From the NCBI GenBank assembly GCA_032622095.1, contig CP136069.1, positions 8,760,036 to 8,824,035 on the forward strand: a stretch of DNA of 64,000 bases, in the 5' to 3' direction. Both the position numbers and the translations under genes were made by a program. The notes beneath the pieces are model-generated. The model was not told the DNA's origin. It saw nothing but the letters and a program-made list of their open reading frames with translations, and made no database searches. Of the stretch, positions 38,770 through 52,600 are shown in pieces; position 1 is the stretch's first letter; the number at the start of each line of letters is the position of its first letter. This DNA comes from Siphonodentalium dalli (taxonomy: Eukaryota > Mollusca > Scaphopoda > Gadilida > Siphonodentaliidae).

Positions 38770-41700
38770 CAATATGAAACATCCAAGAAAAGTGAGTGTC
38801 AATATGAAACATTCAAGAAAAGTGAGTGTCAATATGAAACATTCAAGAAAAGTGAGTGTCAATATGAAACATTCAAGAAAAGTCAGTGTCAATATGAAAC
38901 ATTCAAGAAAAGTGAGTGTCAATATGAAACATCCAAGAAAAGTGAGTGTCAATATGAAACATTCAAGAAAAGTGAGTGTCAATATGAAACATTCAAGAAA
39001 AGTCAGTGTCAATATGAAACATTCAAGAAAAGTCAATGTCAATATGAAACATCCAAGAAAAGTGAGTGTCAATATGAAACATTCAAGAAAAGTGAGTGTC
39101 AATATGAAACATTCAAGAAAAGTGAGTGTCAATATGAAACATTCAAGAAAAGTCAGTGTCAATATGAAACATTCAAGAAAAGTGAGTGTCAATATGAAAC
39201 ATTCAAGAAAAGTCAGTGTCAATATGAAACATTCAAGAAAAGTGAGTGTCAATATGAAACATTCAAGAAAAGTCAGTGTCAATATGAAACATTCAAGAAA
39301 AGTGAGTGTCAATATGAAACATTCAAGAAAAGTCAGTGTCAATATGAAACATTCAAGAAAAGTCAGTGTCAATATGAAACATTCAAGAAAAGTGAGTGTC
39401 AATATGAAACATTCAAGAAAAGTGAGTGTCAATATGAAGCATTCAAGAAAAGTGAGTGTCAATATGAAACATTCAAGAAAAGTGAGTGTCAATATGAAAC
39501 ATTCAAGAAAAGTCAGTGTCAATATGAAACATTCAAGAAAAGTGAGTGTCAATATGAAACATTCAAGAAAAGTCAATGTCAATATGAAACATTCAAGAAA
39601 AGTCAATGTCAATATGAAACATTCAAGAAAAGTCAATGTCAATATTAAACATTCAAGAAAAGTGAGTGTCAATATGAAACATTCAAGAAAAGTCAATGTC
39701 AATATGAAACATTCAAGAAAAGTGAGTGTCAATATGAAACATTCAAGAAAAGTCAATGTCAATATGAAACATTCAAGAAAAGTCAATGTCAATATGAAAC
39801 ATTCAAGAAAAGTCAATGTCAATATTAAACATTCAAGAAAAGTGAGTGTCAATATGAAACATTCAAGAAAAGTCAATGTCAATATGAAACATTCAAGAAA
39901 AGTCAATGTCAATATGAAACATTCAAGAAAAGTCAATGTCAATATGAAACATTCAAGAAAAGTCAATGTCAATATGAAACATTCAAGAAAAGTGAGTGTC
40001 AATATGAAACATTCAAGAAAAGTCAATGTCAATATGAAACATTCAAGAAAAGTCAATGTCAATATGAAACATTCAAGAAAAGTCAATGTCAATATGAAAC
40101 ATTCAAGAAAAGTCAATGTCAATATGAAACATCCAAGAAAAGTGAGTGTCAATATGAAACATCCAAGAAAAGTGAGTGTCAATATGAAACATTCAAGAAA
40201 AGTGAGTGTCAATATGAAACATTCAAGAAAAGTGAGTGTCAATATGAAACATTCAAGAAAAGTCAGTGTCAATATGAAACATTCAAGAAAAGTGAGTGTC
40301 AATATGAAACATTCAAGAAAAGTCAGTGTCAATATGAAACATTCAAGAAAAGTCAATGTCAATATGAAACATTCAAGAAAAGTGAGTGTCAATATGAAAC
40401 ATTCAAGAAAAGTCAGTGTCAATATGAAACATTCAAGAAAAGTCAGTGTCAATATGAAACATTCAAGAAAAGTCAGTGTCAATATGAAACATTCAAGAAA
40501 AGTCAGTGTCAATATGAAACATTCAAGAAAAGTCAGTGTCAATATGAAACATTCAAGAAAAGTGAGTGTCAATATGAAACATTCAAGAAAAGTGAGTGTC
40601 AATATGAAACATTCATGAACAGTCAATGTCAATATGAAACATTCAAGAAAAGTGAGTGTCAATATGAAACATTCAAGAAAAGTCAGTGTCAATATGAAAC
40701 ATTCAAGAAAAGTCAGTGTCAATATGAAACATTCAAGAAAAGTGAGTGTCAATATGAAACATTCAAGAAAAGTGAGTGTCAATATGAAACATTCAAGAAA
40801 AGTGAGTGTCAATATGAAACATTCAAGAAAAGTCAGTGTCAATATGAAACATTCAAGAAAAGTGAGTGTCAATATGAAACATTCAAGAAAAGTGAGTGTC
40901 AATATGAAACATTCAAGAAAAGTGAGTGTCAATATGAAACATTCAAGAAAAGTGAGTGTCAATATGAAACATTCAAGAAAAGTGAGTGTCAATATGAAAC
41001 ATTCAAGAAAAGTGATTGTCAATATGAAACATTCAAGAAAAGTGAGTGTCAATATGAAGCATTCAAGAAAAGTGAGTGTCAATATGAAACATTCAAGAAA
41101 AGTGAGTGTCAATATGAAGCATTCAAGAAAAGTCAGTGTCAATATGAAACATTCAAGAAAAGTCAATGTCAATATGAAACATTCAAGAAAAGTGAGTGTC
41201 AATATGAAACATTCAAGAAAAGTGAGTGTCAATATGAAACATTCAAGAAAAGTGAGTGTCAATATGAAACATTCAAGAAAAGTCAGTGTCAATATGAAAC
41301 ATTCAAGAACAGTCTGTGTCAATATGAAGCATTCAAGAAAAGTCAGTGTCAATATGAAACATTCAAGAAAAGTCAGTGTCAATATGAAACATTCAAGAAA
41401 AGTCAGTGTCAATATGAAGCATTCAAGAACAGTCAATGTCAATATGAAACATTCAAGAACAGTCAGTGTCAATATGAAGCATTCAAGAAAAGTCAGTGTC
41501 AATATGAAACATTCAAGAAAAGTCAGTGTCAATATGAAACATTCAAGAAAAGTCAGTGTCAATATGAAACATTCAAGAAAAGTGAGTGTCAATATGAAAC
41601 ATTCAAGAAAAGTCAGTGTCAATATGAAACATTCAAGAAAAGTCAATGTCAATATGAAGCATTCAAGAAAAGTGAGTGTCAATATGAAACATTCAAGAAA

Positions 41701-44700
41701 AGTGAGTGTCAATATGAAACATTCAAGAAAAGTGAGTGTCAATATGAAGCATTCAAGAACAGTCAGTGTCAATATGAAACATTCAAGAACAGTCAGTGTC
41801 AATATGAAACATTCAAGAAAAGTGAGTGTCAATATGAAACATTCAAGAAAAGTGCGTGTCAATATGAAGCATTCAAGAAAAGTGAGTGTCAATATGAAAC
41901 ATTCAAGAAAAGTGAGTGTCAATATGAAACATTCAAGAAAAGTGAGTGTCAATATGAAACATTCAAGAAAAGTGAGTGTCAATATGAAGCATTCAAGAAA
42001 ATTCAATGTCAATATGAAGCATTCAAGAAAAGTCAATGTCAATATGAAGCATTCAAGAAAAGTGAGTGTCAATATGAAGCATTCAAGAAAAGTCAATGTC
42101 AATATGAAGCATTCAAGAAAAGTGAGTGTCAATATGAAACATTCAAGAAAAGTCAATGTCAATATGAAGCATTCAAGAAAAGTGAGTGTCAATATGAAGC
42201 ATTCAAGAAAAGTCAATGTCAATATGAAGCATTCAAGAAAAGTGAGTGTCAATATGAAGCATTCAAGAAAAGTCAATGTCAATATGAAGCATTCAAGAAA
42301 AGTGAGTGTCAATATGAAGCATTCAAGAAAAGTGAGTGTCAATATGAAGCATTCAAGAAAAGTGAGTGTCAATATGAAGCATTCAAGAAAAGTCAATGTC
42401 AATATGAAGCATTCAAGAAAAGTCAATGTCAATATGAAGCATTTAAGAAAAGTGAGTGTCAATATGAAGCATTCAAGAAAAGTCAATGTCAATATGAAGC
42501 ATTCAAGAAAAGTCAATGTCAATATGAAGCATTCAAGAAAAGTGAGTGTCAATATGAAACATTCAAGAAAAGTGAGTGTCAATATGAAACATTCAAGAAA
42601 AGTCAGTGTCAATATGAAACATTCAAGAAAAGTGAGTGTCAATATGAAACATTCAAGAAAAGTGAGTGTCAATATGAAGCATTCAAGAAAAGTCAATGTC
42701 AATATGAAGCATTCAAGAAAAGTCAATGTCAATATGAAGCATTCAAGAAAAGTGAGTGTCAATATGAAACATTCAAGAAAAGTGAGTGTCAATATGAAAC
42801 ATTCAAGAAAAGTGAGTGTCAATATGAAACATTCAAGAAAAGTGAGTGTCAATATGAAACATTCAAGAACAGTCAGTGTCAATATGAAACATTCAAGAAC
42901 AGTCAGTGTCAATATGAAACATTCAAGAAAAGTCAATGTCAATATGAAACATTCAAGAAAAGTGAGTGTCAATATGAAACATTCAAGAAAAGTGAGTGTC
43001 AATATGAAACATTCAAGAAAAGTGAGTGTCAATATGAAACATTCAAGAAAAGTGAGTGTCAATATGAAACATTCAAGAAAAGTGAGTGTCAATATGAAAC
43101 ATTCAAGAAAAGTGAGTGTCAATATGAAACATTCAAGAAAAGTGAGTGTCAATATGAAACATTCAAGAAAAGTGAGTGTCAATATGAAACATTCAAGAAA
43201 AGTCAGTGTCAATATGAAACATTCAAGAAAAGTCAGTGTCAATATGAAACATTCAAGAAAAGTCAGTGTCAATATGAAACATTCAAGAAAAGTGAGTGTC
43301 AATATGAAACATTCAAGAAAAGTCAGTGTCAATATGAAACATTCAAGAAAAGTCAGTGTCAATATGAAACATTCAAGAAAAGTCAGTGTCAATATGAAAC
43401 ATTCAAGAAAAGTCAGTGTCAATATGAAACATTCAAGAAAAGTCAGTGTCAATATGAAACATTCAAGAAAAGTGAGTGTCAATATGAAACATTCAAGAAA
43501 AGTGAGTGTCAATATGAAACATTCAAGAAAAGTCAGTGTCAATATGAAACATTCAAGAAAAGTCAGTGTCAATATGAAACATTCAAGAAAAGTGAGTGTC
43601 AATATGAAACATTCAAGAAAAGTGAGTGTCAATATGAAACATTCAAGAAAAGTCAGTGTCAATATGAAACATTCAAGAAAAGTCAGTGTCAATATGAAAC
43701 ATTCAAGAAAAGTCAGTGTCAATATGAAACATTCAAGAAAAGTCAGTGTCAATATGAAACATTCAAGAAAAGTCAGTGTCAATATGAAACATTCAAGAAA
43801 AGTGAGTGTCAATATGAAACATTCAAGAAAAGTGAGTGTCAATATGAAACATTCAAGAAAAGTGAGTGTCAATATGAAACATTCAAGAAAAGTGAGTGTC
43901 AATATGAAACATTCAAGAAAAGTCAGTGTCAATATGAAACATTCAAGAAAAGTCAGTGTCAATATGAAACATTCAAGAAAAGTCAGTGTCAATATGAAAC
44001 ATTCAAGAAAAGTGAGTGTCAATATGAAACATTCAAGAAAAGTCAGTGTCAATATGAAACATTCAAGAAAAGTGAGTGTCAATATGAAACATTCAAGAAA
44101 AGTCAGTGTCAATATGAAACATTCAAGAAAAGTCAGTGTCAATATGAAACATTCAAGAAAAGTCAGTGTCAATATGAAACATTCAAGAAAAGTGAGTGTC
44201 AATATGAAACATTCAAGAAAAGTCAGTGTCAATATGAAACATTCAAGAAAAGTGAGTGTCAATATGAAACATTCAAGAAAAGTCAGTGTCAATATGAAAC
44301 ATTCAAGAAAAGTCAGTGTCAATATGAAACATTCAAGAAAAGTCAGTGTCAATATGAAACATTCAAGAAAAGTCAGTGTCAATATGAAACATTCAAGAAA
44401 AGTCAGTGTCAATATGAAACATTCAAGAAAAGTCAGTGTCAATATGAAACATTCAAGAAAAGTGAGTGTCAATATGAAACATTCAAGAAAAGTGAGTGTC
44501 AATATGAAACATTCAAGAAAAGTGAGTGTCAATATGAAACATTCAAGAAAAGTGAGTGTCAATATGAAACATTCAAGAAAAGTGAGTGTCAATATGAAAC
44601 ATTCAAGAAAAGTGAGTGTCAATATGAAACATTCAAGAAAAGTGAGTGTCAATATGAAACATTCAAGAAAAGTCAGTGTCAATATGAAACATTCAAGAAA

Positions 44701-47700
44701 AGTCAGTGTCAATATGAAACATTCAAGAAAAGTCAGTGTCAATATGAAACATTCAAGAAAAGTGAGTGTCAATATGAAACATTCAAGAAAAGTCAGTGTC
44801 AATATGAAACATTCAAGAAAAGTCAATGTCAATATGAAACATTCAAGAAAAGTGAGTGTCAATATGAAACATTCAAGAAAAGTGAGTGTCAATATGAAAC
44901 ATTCAAGAAAAGTGAGTGTCAATATGAAACATTCAAGAAAAGTGAGTGTCAATATGAAACATTCAAGAAAAGTCAGTGTCAATATGAAACATTCAAGAAA
45001 AGTGAGTGTCAATATGAAACATTCAAGAAAAGTCAGTGTCAATATGAAACATTCAAGAAAAGTGAGTGTCAATATGAAACATTCAAGAAAAGTGAGTGTC
45101 AATATGAAACATTCAAGAAAAGTCAATGTCAATATGAAACATTCAAGAAAAGTCAGTGTCAATATGAAACATTCAAGAAAAGTCAGTGTCAATATGAAAC
45201 ATTCAAGAAAAGTCAATGTCAATATGAAACATTCAAGAAAAGTGAGTGTCAATATGAAACATTCAAGAAAAGTGAGTGTCAATATGAAACATTCAAGAAA
45301 AGTGAGTGTCAATATGAAACATTCAAGAAAAGTCAGTGTCAATATGAAACATTCAAGAAAAGTGAGTGTCAATATGAAACATCCAAGAAAAGTGAGTGTC
45401 AATATGAAACATTCAAGAAAAGTGAGTGTCAATATGAAACATTCAAGAAAAGTCAGTGTCAATATGAAACATTCAAGAAAAGTCAATGTCAATATGAAAC
45501 ATCCAAGAAAAGTGAGTGTCAATATGAAACATTCAAGAAAAGTGAGTGTCAATATGAAACATTCAAGAAAAGTGAGTGTCAATATGAAACATTCAAGAAA
45601 AGTCAGTGTCAATATGAAACATTCAAGAAAAGTGAGTGTCAATATGAAACATTCAAGAAAAGTCAGTGTCAATATGAAACATTCAAGAAAAGTCAATGTC
45701 AATATGAAGCATTCAAGAAAAGTGAGTGTCAATATGAAACATTCAAGAAAAGTGAGTGTCAATATGAAACATTCAAGAAAAGTGAGTGTCAATATGAAGC
45801 ATTCAAGAACAGTCAGTGTCAATATGAAACATTCAAGAACAGTCAGTGTCAATATGAAACATTCAAGAAAAGTGAGTGTCAATATGAAACATTCAAGAAA
45901 AGTGAGTGTCAATATGAAGCATTCAAGAAAAGTGAGTGTCAATATGAAACATTCAAGAAAAGTGAGTGTCAATATGAAACATTCAAGAAAAGTGAGTGTC
46001 AATATGAAACATTCAAGAAAAGTGAGTGTCAATATGAAGCATTCAAGAAAATTCAATGTCAATATGAAGCATTCAAGAAAAGTCAATGTCAATATGAAGC
46101 ATTCAAGAAAAGTGAGTGTCAATATGAAGCATTCAAGAAAAGTCAATGTCAATATGAAGCATTCAAGAAAAGTGAGTGTCAATATGAAACATTCAAGAAA
46201 AGTCAATGTCAATATGAAGCATTCAAGAAAAGTGAGTGTCAATATGAAGCATTCAAGAAAAGTCAATGTCAATATGAAGCATTCAAGAAAAGTGAGTGTC
46301 AATATGAAGCATTCAAGAAAAGTCAATGTCAATATGAAGCATTCAAGAAAAGTGAGTGTCAATATGAAGCATTCAAGAAAAGTCAATGTCAATATGAAAC
46401 ATTCAAGAAAAGTGAGTGTCAATATGAAGCATTCAAGAAAAGTCAATGTCAATATGAAGCATTCAAGAAAAGTCAATGTCAATATGAAGCATTTAAGAAA
46501 AGTGAGTGTCAATATGAAGCATTCAAGAAAAGTCAATGTCAATATGAAGCATTCAAGAAAAGTCAATGTCAATATGAAGCATTCAAGAAAAGTGAGTGTC
46601 AATATGAAACATTCAAGAAAAGTGAGTGTCAATATGAAACATTCAAGAAAAGTCAGTGTCAATATGAAACATTCAAGAAAAGTGAGTGTCAATATGAAAC
46701 ATTCAAGAAAAGTGAGTGTCAATATGAAGCATTCAAGAAAAGTCAATGTCAATATGAAGCATTCAAGAAAAGTCAATGTCAATATGAAGCATTCAAGAAA
46801 AGTGAGTGTCAATATGAAACATTCAAGAAAAGTGAGTGTCAATATGAAACATTCAAGAAAAGTGAGTGTCAATATGAAACATTCAAGAAAAGTGAGTGTC
46901 AATATGAAACATTCAAGAACAGTCAGTGTCAATATGAAACATTCAAGAACAGTCAGTGTCAATATGAAACATTCAAGAAAAGTCAATGTCAATATGAAAC
47001 ATTCAAGAAAAGTGAGTGTCAATATGAAACATTCAAGAAAAGTGAGTGTCAATATGAAACATTCAAGAAAAGTGAGTGTCAATATGAAACATTCAAGAAA
47101 AGTGAGTGTCAATATGAAACATTCAAGAAAAGTGAGTGTCAATATGAAACATTCAAGAAAAGTGAGTGTCAATATGAAACATTCAAGAAAAGTGAGTGTC
47201 AATATGAAACATTCAAGAAAAGTGAGTGTCAATATGAAACATTCAAGAAAAGTCAGTGTCAATATGAAACATTCAAGAAAAGTCAGTGTCAATATGAAAC
47301 ATTCAAGAAAAGTCAGTGTCAATATGAAACATTCAAGAAAAGTGAGTGTCAATATGAAACATTCAAGAAAAGTCAGTGTCAATATGAAACATTCAAGAAA
47401 AGTCAGTGTCAATATGAAACATTCAAGAAAAGTCAGTGTCAATATGAAACATTCAAGAAAAGTCAGTGTCAATATGAAACATTCAAGAAAAGTCAGTGTC
47501 AATATGAAACATTCAAGAAAAGTGAGTGTCAATATGAAACATTCAAGAAAAGTGAGTGTCAATATGAAACATTCAAGAAAAGTCAGTGTCAATATGAAAC
47601 ATTCAAGAAAAGTCAGTGTCAATATGAAACATTCAAGAAAAGTCAGTGTCAATATGAAACATTCAAGAAAAGTGAGTGTCAATATGAAACATTCAAGAAA

Positions 47701-49270
47701 AGTCAGTGTCAATATGAAACATTCAAGAAAAGTCAGTGTCAATATGAAACATTCAAGAAAAGTCAGTGTCAATATGAAACATTCAAGAAAAGTCAGTGTC
47801 AATATGAAACATTCAAGAAAAGTCAGTGTCAATATGAAACATTCAAGAAAAGTGAGTGTCAATATGAAACATTCAAGAAAAGTCAGTGTCAATATGAAAC
47901 ATTCAAGAAAAGTGAGTGTCAATATGAAACATTCAAGAAAAGTGAGTGTCAATATGAAACATTCAAGAAAAGTCAGTGTCAATATGAAACATTCAAGAAA
48001 AGTCAGTGTCAATATGAAACATTCAAGAAAAGTCAGTGTCAATATGAAACATTCAAGAAAAGTGAGTGTCAATATGAAACATTCAAGAAAAGTCAGTGTC
48101 AATATGAAACATTCAAGAAAAGTGAGTGTCAATATGAAACATTCAAGAAAAGTCAGTGTCAATATGAAACATTCAAGAAAAGTCAGTGTCAATATGAAAC
48201 ATTCAAGAAAAGTCAGTGTCAATATGAAACATTCAAGAAAAGTGAGTGTCAATATGAAACATTCAAGAAAAGTCAGTGTCAATATGAAACATTCAAGAAA
48301 AGTGAGTGTCAATATGAAACATTCAAGAAAAGTCAGTGTCAATATGAAACATTCAAGAAAAGTCAGTGTCAATATGAAACATTCAAGAAAAGTCAGTGTC
48401 AATATGAAACATTCAAGAAAAGTCAGTGTCAATATGAAACATTCAAGAAAAGTCAGTGTCAATATGAAACATTCAAGAAAAGTCAGTGTCAATATGAAAC
48501 ATTCAAGAAAAGTCAGTGTCAATATGAAACATTCAAGAAAAGTGAGTGTCAATATGAAACATTCAAGAAAAGTGAGTGTCAATATGAAACATTCAAGAAA
48601 AGTGAGTGTCAATATGAAACATTCAAGAAAAGTCAGTGTCAATATGAAACATTCAAGAAAAGTGAGTGTCAATATGAAACATTCAAGAAAAGTGAGTGTC
48701 AATATGAAACATTCAAGAAAAGTCAGTGTCAATATGAAACATTCAAGAAAAGTCAGTGTCAATATGAAACATTCAAGAAAAGTCAGTGTCAATATGAAAC
48801 ATTCAAGAAAAGTGAGTGTCAATATGAAACATTCAAGAAAAGTCAGTGTCAATATGAAACATTCAAGAAAAGTCAATGTCAATATGAAACATTCAAGAAA
48901 AGTGAGTGTCAATATGAAACATTCAAGAAAAGTGAGTGTCAATATGAAACATTCAAGAAAAGTGAGTGTCAATATGAAACATTCAAGAAAAGTGAGTGTC
49001 AATATGAAACATTCAAGAAAAGTCAGTGTCAATATGAAACATTCAAGAAAAGTGAGTGTCAATATGAAACATTCAAGAAAAGTCAGTGTCAATATGAAAC
49101 ATTCAAGAAAAGTGAGTGTCAATATGAAACATTCAAGAAAAGTGAGTGTCAATATGAAACATTCAAGAAAAGTCAATGTCAATATGAAACATTCAAGAAA
49201 AGTCAGTGTCAATATGAAACATTCAAGAAAAGTCAGTGTCAATATGAAACATTCAAGAAAAGTCAATGTC
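38770..49270 (+). repeat. Higher-order repeat B, copy 1 (10.5 kb)
   Basis: Rare monomers recur downstream: AATATTAAAC at 39641 and 39821 match 50141 and 50321 (offset 10500), ATTCATGAAC at 40611 matches 51081 (10470), and AGTGATTGTC at 41011 and AGTCTGTGTC at 41311 match 51511 and 51811 (10500). This copy contains two 4.05-kb sub-units. Confidence 0.88.
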
Positions 49271-49650
49271 AATATGAAACATTCAAGAAAAGTGAGTGTC
49301 AATATGAAACATTCAAGAAAAGTGAGTGTCAATATGAAACATTCAAGAAAAGTGAGTGTCAATATGAAACATTCAAGAAAAGTCAGTGTCAATATGAAAC
49401 ATTCAAGAAAAGTGAGTGTCAATATGAAACATCCAAGAAAAGTGAGTGTCAATATGAAACATTCAAGAAAAGTGAGTGTCAATATGAAACATTCAAGAAA
49501 AGTCAGTGTCAATATGAAACATTCAAGAAAAGTCAATGTCAATATGAAACATCCAAGAAAAGTGAGTGTCAATATGAAACATTCAAGAAAAGTGAGTGTC
49601 AATATGAAACATTCAAGAAAAGTGAGTGTCAATATGAAACATTCAAGAAA
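41550..49650 (+). repeat. 4.05-kb tandem duplication nested in HOR B copy 1
   Basis: The patterns at 41550-45600 and 45600-49650 match at an offset of 4050 (135 monomers). Anchors are AAATTCAATG monomers at 42001 and 46051, paired AAGAACAGTC monomers at 42861 and 46911, and ATCCAAG monomers at 45381 and 49431 and at 45501 and 49551. A few substitutions separate the two, for example AGTGCGTG near 41851 in the first only. Confidence 0.87.
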
Positions 49651-52600
49651 AGTCAGTGTCAATATGAAACATTCAAGAAAAGTGAGTGTCAATATGAAAC
49701 ATTCAAGAAAAGTCAGTGTCAATATGAAACATTCAAGAAAAGTGAGTGTCAATATGAAACATTCAAGAAAAGTCAGTGTCAATATGAAACATTCAAGAAA
49801 AGTGAGTGTCAATATGAAACATTCAAGAAAAGTCAGTGTCAATATGAAACATTCAAGAAAAGTCAGTGTCAATATGAAACATTCAAGAAAAGTGAGTGTC
49901 AATATGAAACATTCAAGAAAAGTGAGTGTCAATATGAAGCATTCAAGAAAAGTGAGTGTCAATATGAAACATTCAAGAAAAGTGAGTGTCAATATGAAAC
50001 ATTCAAGAAAAGTCAGTGTCAATATGAAACATTCAAGAAAAGTGAGTGTCAATATGAAACATTCAAGAAAAGTCAATGTCAATATGAAACATTCAAGAAA
50101 AGTCAATGTCAATATGAAACATTCAAGAAAAGTCAATGTCAATATTAAACATTCAAGAAAAGTGAGTGTCAATATGAAACATTCAAGAAAAGTCAATGTC
50201 AATATGAAACATTCAAGAAAAGTGAGTGTCAATATGAAACATTCAAGAAAAGTCAATGTCAATATGAAACATTCAAGAAAAGTCAATGTCAATATGAAAC
50301 ATTCAAGAAAAGTCAATGTCAATATTAAACATTCAAGAAAAGTGAGTGTCAATATGAAACATTCAAGAAAAGTCAATGTCAATATGAAACATTCAAGAAA
50401 AGTCAATGTCAATATGAAACATTCAAGAAAAGTCAATGTCAATATGAAACATTCAAGAAAAGTGAGTGTCAATATGAAACATTCAAGAAAAGTCAATGTC
50501 AATATGAAACATTCAAGAAAAGTCAATGTCAATATGAAACATTCAAGAAAAGTCAATGTCAATATGAAACATTCAAGAAAAGTCAATGTCAATATGAAAC
50601 ATCCAAGAAAAGTGAGTGTCAATATGAAACATCCAAGAAAAGTGAGTGTCAATATGAAACATTCAAGAAAAGTGAGTGTCAATATGAAACATTCAAGAAA
50701 AGTGAGTGTCAATATGAAACATTCAAGAAAAGTGAGTGTCAATATGAAACATTCAAGAAAAGTGAGTGTCAATATGAAACATTCAAGAAAAGTCAGTGTC
50801 AATATGAAACATTCAAGAAAAGTCAATGTCAATATGAAACATTCAAGAAAAGTGAGTGTCAATATGAAACATTCAAGAAAAGTCAGTGTCAATATGAAAC
50901 ATTCAAGAAAAGTCAGTGTCAATATGAAACATTCAAGAAAAGTCAGTGTCAATATGAAACATTCAAGAAAAGTCAGTGTCAATATGAAACATTCAAGAAA
51001 AGTCAGTGTCAATATGAAACATTCAAGAAAAGTGAGTGTCAATATGAAACATTCAAGAAAAGTGAGTGTCAATATGAAAAATTCATGAACAGTCAATGTC
51101 AATATGAAACATTCAAGAAAAGTCAGTGTCAATATGAAACATTCAAGAAAAGTCAGTGTCAATATGAAACATTCAAGAAAAGTCAGTGTCAATATGAAAC
51201 ATTCAAGAAAAGTGAGTGTCAATATGAAACATTCAAGAAAAGTGAGTGTCAATATGAAACATTCAAGAAAAGTGAGTGTCAATATGAAACATTCAAGAAA
51301 AGTCAGTGTCAATATGAAACATTCAAGAAAAGTGAGTGTCAATATGAAACATTCAAGAACAGTCAGTGTCAATATGAAACATTCAAGAAAAGTGAGTGTC
51401 AATATGAAACATTCAAGAAAAGTGAGTGTCAATATGAAACATTCAAGAAAAGTGAGTGTCAATATGAAACATTCAAGAAAAGTGAGTGTCAATATGAAAC
51501 ATTCAAGAAAAGTGATTGTCAATATGAAACATTCAAGAAAAGTGAGTGTCAATATGAAGCATTCAAGAAAAGTGAGTGTCAATATGAAACATTCAAGAAA
51601 AGTGAGTGTCAATATGAAGCATTCAAGAAAAGTCAGTGTCAATATGAAACATTCAAGAAAAGTCAATGTCAATATGAAACATTCAAGAAAAGTGAGTGTC
51701 AATATGAAACATTCAAGAAAAGTCAGTGTCAATATGAAACATTCAAGAAAAGTGAGTGTCAATATGAAACATTCAAGAAAAGTCAGTGTCAATATGAAAC
51801 ATTCAAGAACAGTCTGTGTCAATATGAAGCATTCAAGAAAAGTCAGTGTCAATATGAAACATTCAAGAAAAGTCAGTGTCAATATGAAACATTCAAGAAA
51901 AGTCAGTGTCAATATGAAGCATTCAAGAACAGTCAATGTCAATATGAAACATTCAAGAACAGTCAGTGTCAATATGAAGCATTCAAGAAAAGTCAGTGTC
52001 AATATGAAACATTCAAGAAAAGTCAGTGTCAATATGAAACATTCAAGAAAAGTCAGTGTCAATATGAAACATTCAAGAAAAGTGAGTGTCAATATGAAAC
52101 ATTCAAGAAAAGTCAGTGTCAATATGAAACATTCAAGAAAAGTCAATGTCAATATGAAGCATTCAAGAAAAGTGAGTGTCAATATGAAACATTCAAGAAA
52201 AGTGAGTGTCAATATGAAACATTCAAGAAAAGTGAGTGTCAATATGAAGCATTCAAGAACAGTCAGTGTCAATATGAAACATTCAAGAACAGTCAGTGTC
52301 AATATGAAACATTCAAGAAAAGTGAGTGTCAATATGAAACATTCAAGAAAAGTGAGTGTCAATATGAAGCATTCAAGAAAAGTGAGTGTCAATATGAAAC
52401 ATTCAAGAAAAGTGAGTGTCAATATGAAACATTCAAGAAAAGTGAGTGTCAATATGAAACATTCAAGAAAAGTGAGTGTCAATATGAAGCATTCAAGAAA
52501 ATTCAATGTCAATATGAAGCATTCAAGAAAAGTCAATGTCAATATGAAGCATTCAAGAAAAGTGAGTGTCAATATGAAACATTCAAGAAAAGTGAGTGTC